Shown: piece after piece, positions 44,411 to 47,850 of the stretch
How positions within the stretch are numbered: the stretch's first letter is position 1
Layout: each line of letters opens with the position of its first letter
Assembly (NCBI GenBank): GCA_003427395.1
Contig: BFEA01000019.1
Span: 5,405,769 to 5,453,618, forward strand
Source: Chara braunii
Taxonomy: Eukaryota; Streptophyta; Charophyceae; Charales; Characeae
Reading direction: 5' to 3'
Length of the DNA: 47,850 nt
Notes under the pieces: generated by a model
Told to the model about the DNA's origin: nothing
What the model saw: the letters and a program-made list of their open reading frames with translations, nothing else
The model's database searches: none
Position numbers and translations under genes: made by a program

Positions 44411-44910
44411 GGAGTTTTTCATCTATAAGATGAGTAGCGCATCGACTACGGTTGGCCTCATGCTACTTTCATCGATAGGATGAGCAAAATTAAATTTATC
44501 TTCTACTATAACATGTAAATATACACTACTACATTTGTGTATATGTGCGTGTGTGAGAGAGAGAAAGAGATGGAGTTCTCCAACCATGGAGAGAGGTTAC
44601 TTTTATCGATAGGATAAGCAAAATTTATCTTCTACTATAACATGTAAATATACACTACTACAATTGTGTATGTGTGCGTGTGTGAGAGAGAGAGAGATGG
44701 AGTTCTCCAGCCATGCACGCAGAGAGATAGAGAGAGATTACTTTTATCGATAGGATGAGCAAAATCGAAACGAATCTTCCATTAGAATATGGAAATATAC
44801 ACAGTCCAGCCATATGCGCAGAGAGAGAGAAAGAGGCTACTTCCATCGGTAGGATGAGCAAAATCGAAACGAATCTTTGCTAGAATATGAAAATATATAC
44901 TGCCAGTGTT
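43400..44910. repeat. Microsatellite-bearing repeat family, main cluster
   Basis: At least eight units of the form ATAGGATGAGCAAAATCGAA, then TGAATCTACCGCTAGAACAT, then GAAAATATACACTGCCACA, start near 43877, 43921, 44086, 44274, 44476, 44600, 44750 and 44850, with a divergent unit near 43418. Most run into a (TG)n(GA)n tract of varying length. The tracts seem to be an internal part of the repeated unit, and the same unit occurs in intron 2 near 16 kb. Confidence 0.85.
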
Positions 44911-45940
44911 TTTTTTATGTTTTATTTTGCATTTGTAAGGGAGGGTGAGAGAGAAAGAGAGACAGAGAGAGGGAGAGGGAACAGGTCAGTGCCATATATT
45001 TTTTTTGCGTTGTATGCATTGAATCGGCACACGCTAAAACGGGGAGTTATGAACTTGTATTCCAACATGAGTAGCGCGCCGACCTTGAACACGCTGAAAG
45101 GCTGCGATGAACAATTTGAATGGAAACAAGGCGCCGCCATGGAAGAGTTGTTCGCCAGGCATAAAACAAGACCGTCCACCAACTAATTGCATTTGGGGCC
45201 CAAAGTTTATTTTCCGCCCCTTCGGGATTATGCCTAAGGGAAATATGGGCCATTTTTTTCCACGTGGCCTAGGGCATGAAAAAATACCCCCGGGCTGCCC
45301 CAAAAAAAATTGGTCGTTGGCCTGGGGGGCCGCCATCCGCACTGGTTACCGAAAACTAGTACCTGATGCCAGACTCCGGTTTGGATCCCTTTCTAGGGGT
45401 TTGGATCGTAGCTATGTTTAAAACGCATTGTCCAACCTCTTCGTTCGTGCCTCGTCCTTGTGGTATGACAACCATGACGAATGCGTCTTCGTCTGGCCCT
45501 TTTCGGGGGACCGGCGGAAGGGAAGAGACTGGTAGAGCACGCCGCCACTCTCCACCGCGTCGTAAACTCAAGTACTGATTGTCGACAAGATTGAAGGGTT
45601 GGTTCGTGCAGATCGAAAAGTTGTCAAGAAAGCGGTCATTGTGCTCTCTATGAGTAATAATGTTATCCGCGACCTCTATGAGTATTTGCCTCATCAGTTG
45701 ACCTGCTTGGGCTGCTGCATGGCTAGACTCCCAGAAGTGACACAGACGACAGTGCTTCACCTACATCCGCATCCTCCAACCGCCAGACTATTGATAGATG
45801 GTAGGTTGTGTGCCGTTGTAGTAGTCCGCACCCGCCATGAAGGTGTTCGTCGAGATCCTTCTCCATACGGATTCCCTTGGCCCTTCTCGGTCTCTCTTGA
45901 ATCACAAGCGGTTATCGGGTAGATGAAAATTCAAGAATGA
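44911..45940. other. Unrecognised DNA
   Basis: Short open frames exist on both strands (for example minus-strand 45356-45760), but none has a recognised domain or splice context. A few T- and A-runs are present. Confidence 0.3.
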
Positions 45941-45944
45941 AAAT

Positions 45945-46345
45945 CCTGAAGTGAGAGTTTTTGATAGTTTGAAAATCCTGAATGGTCCTGAATTGGTGAA
46001 AGGTCCGAAGAACCTGAAAACCACATATTTTGGCAGGCTGCATACTGCACTGGTGAAGGGTGTCATGAAGTGGTCAAGTGAGAGTTTTTGACAGTCTGAA
46101 AATCCTGAATGGTCATGAAGTGGTGAAAGGTCCCAAGGCCATGAAAACCACCCTTCACCACTTGAGGATGCAGTCTGCCTAAACAGGTGGTTTTCAGGGT
46201 CTTCGGAGCTTTCACCACTTCAGGACCATTCAGGATTTTCAGACCCGAATGGTCCTGAAGTGGTGAAAGGTCTAAAGACCCTGAAAACCACATGTTTAGG
46301 CAGGCTGCATTCTGAAGTGAAGGATGTCCTAAAGTGGTGATCAAA
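45945..46345. repeat. Direct and inverted repeat cluster with 63-bp fold-back
   Basis: A module AATCCTGAATGGTCCTGAAG + TGGTGAAAGGTC + CTGAAAACCACA + GGCAGGCTGCAT occurs in direct orientation near 45970, 46103 and 46248, and inverted at 46169-46231. The inverted copy and the last direct copy form arms of about 63 bp (46169-46231 and 46247-46309) with a 15-nt spacer and a few mismatches. Confidence 0.9.
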
Positions 46346-47850
46346 AATACAAATGTTGTTAACCTTCTCTCTCTTGAATTAACAACTGCATACCATTTTC
46401 ACTCGAAAACAACACCCACACATTGTACACGAATACGCCCTCTTGGCATTATATTCATTGATAACGCCGAGATATTACATTCAGTACATTGGCGGTAACT
46501 TTGGTGGGTGGCCAAAATTCTAAAGATTAAAAAAAAAAAAAAAAAAAAAAACAATATATTGTCCAGAATTGCAATTTATTAACTTTTGGTTGTGGGTCAC
46601 GTCAAAATTTCTTATAACCTAAAAAATAAAAATAGAAACATGGTTGGTTTTGGGGAGTCAGAACCCCTTTCAACCCCCTTTAAAACTCATGTATACCCCT
46701 CTCCCTGCCCTTTGAAACCCATGTATATTACCTTTACAAGGCACTTTTCCATGAAATATTCAAATATAAGTCGGGCGTTGTATTCGAATATAATCAGTGG
46801 GCGTTATATTTGAAGAGGCGTTTTTTTTTTAAAAAGCGAGTAAAAATGAAAATCTGATTTTTAAGGGTAAGTTGAATGTAATAACTGGGCATTATTTTCG
46901 GGTGAAGACAATGGTGAGGACGTCCAAGCTGCACTTCTTTATTTTTTATAATTTTTTTTTTTACAAACGGGGGCCCATTCCCCAAGGCTCAGGTTATCAA
47001 ATCGATCACAACGCAAACACACACCTCTTCCCGTTATGGTCTGAAAGAACCTCGGTCACTGTTTCCGAGGAGACAGCTTCCCTAGGCAAAATGAGCACAA
47101 ATCTGAACTCTACCCTACTCAAGGTTGTCACCAGTGGAGAAAGTTTGTCGCTATCCCATCGAATTGGGTCTCATAGTACTTGCAGACCTAATGTTTGGAC
47201 CTCATTCCTAGGTTTTTCCCTGTGGTACTCTTGTCCCTCAAGTGTTGCTTTGAATCCTCCAGCAGCTGCTTTTGCAGAGCGCGCACCATTGTCGTTGTCA
47301 TCTGCATCACGGGGAAGTCCACAACACCAATTGGTAGTCAGCCTCTGGAAGGATAACCCTTTCGCCTCGTTTCCCTTCACTCCTCTCCCCTCTAATTCCC
47401 CTCCTCTGTGCAAAATTCTAATGGGGATTGAAAAGAAAAAAAAAACATGACGAGCAAATTGAATTGCGGAAACGTCATTCCAAACATGCAAGATCAACCG
47501 AGTTTCCGTTAGAGAAAAAAAAAAAAAAACTATAGAAAAAAATCAAATTACCAGTTGTCCGTTGTCGGATGTCCTGTCCGGAGTCAGGGGGCTCCCAAAC
47601 GTATCATGTTTTTTTGACGAGTTCAAAATAACCAAAACACAAAAAAATAAATAAAATTGGGGGTTTCTGCACACCTTGCACAAACCCCATCAAAAAATAA
47701 ATCCAAGCAGGTCAGAGGTTGGGGGGGGGTGGGGTGGGTGAGTCTTTGCACACACACACAAACGCAGGTTGACAACCCCACCCCAAGAAAATTGGAGCCT
47801 GTAAACCCCCTAAAAGAATTGCCCTTCTTCCCCCTGCTACACAACTTCCA
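46346..47850. other. AT-rich unrecognised DNA
   Basis: Poly-A tracts (46530-46550, 47514-47530), a direct repeat GGGCGTTRTATTYGAA (46773-46788 and 46800-46815), and repeated ACCCATGTATA / CTCATGTATA motifs near 46690-46735. No gene recognised. A + frame at 46872-47450 is composition-neutral but has no recognised domain. Confidence 0.35.

Noticed and set aside
1-47850. CRISPR arrays, operons or other prokaryotic systems
   Set aside because: The tandem arrays have no unique spacers of constant length, and the gene is spliced; the DNA is eukaryotic.

Overview
The window is eukaryotic nuclear DNA, most likely from a streptophyte with a large, repeat-rich genome. A charophyte such as Chara braunii is my best guess. 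That guess rests on one recognisable gene of the plant GYF-domain (EXA1/PSIG1-type) family, introns up to about 6.9 kb, a very high load of (TG)n, (CA)n, (GA)n and (CT)n microsatellites, and decayed transposon pieces. There is no sign of bacterial or organellar organisation. The species is inference; the plant affiliation of the gene is well supported.

Layout. About 1-9.4 kb is non-coding or unrecognised DNA with several minisatellites, a tRNA-like sequence, a near-perfect 38-bp-stem hairpin and, at 8.63-9.08 kb, an array of 33-bp units each holding two E2F-type motifs. From about 9.9 to 38.3 kb on the + strand lies one gene. It can be read as eight exons: 9915(or 9934)-10031, 12737-14053, 19704(or 19693)-19851, 20820-22115, 23051-27254, 29019-29278, 30809-30910 and 37850-38328. 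The reading frame is kept across every junction, giving about 2640 residues, and all acceptors but one are TGCAG or TACAG. The protein has an N-terminal IPLSPQWL motif, an Arg/Gly/Asp-rich low-complexity part, a Y-x4-M-L eIF4E-binding-like motif, the GYF domain, a long Q-rich region, three copies of a W...SLxEI...E module, an acidic DDDMFW motif, and the C-terminal block that ends ...GEIQMIED. Such proteins are adaptors linking proline-rich partners to eIF4E-family proteins and translational control.

The introns carry the repeats: compound microsatellites, an interspersed family seen at 14.8-15.5, 31.4 and 33.4-34.8 kb, tandem duplications, a hammerhead-like core (17.2 kb) and an unexplained minus-strand reading frame (29.6-30.3 kb). 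From 38.3 kb to the end I see no intact gene. That part holds a broken hAT-like transposase relic (42.4-42.8 kb, minus strand), a microsatellite-bearing repeat family (43.4-44.9 kb) and a fold-back repeat (45.9-46.3 kb).

Assembly quality matters here. A Nextera mosaic-end junction is embedded at 15514-15546, and four single Ns each sit inside a repeat and look like unmerged contig ends. The most interesting biological signals are the E2F-motif satellite just upstream of the gene and a 39-nt exact copy of coding exon 2 lying 6.6 kb upstream inside a repeated element.
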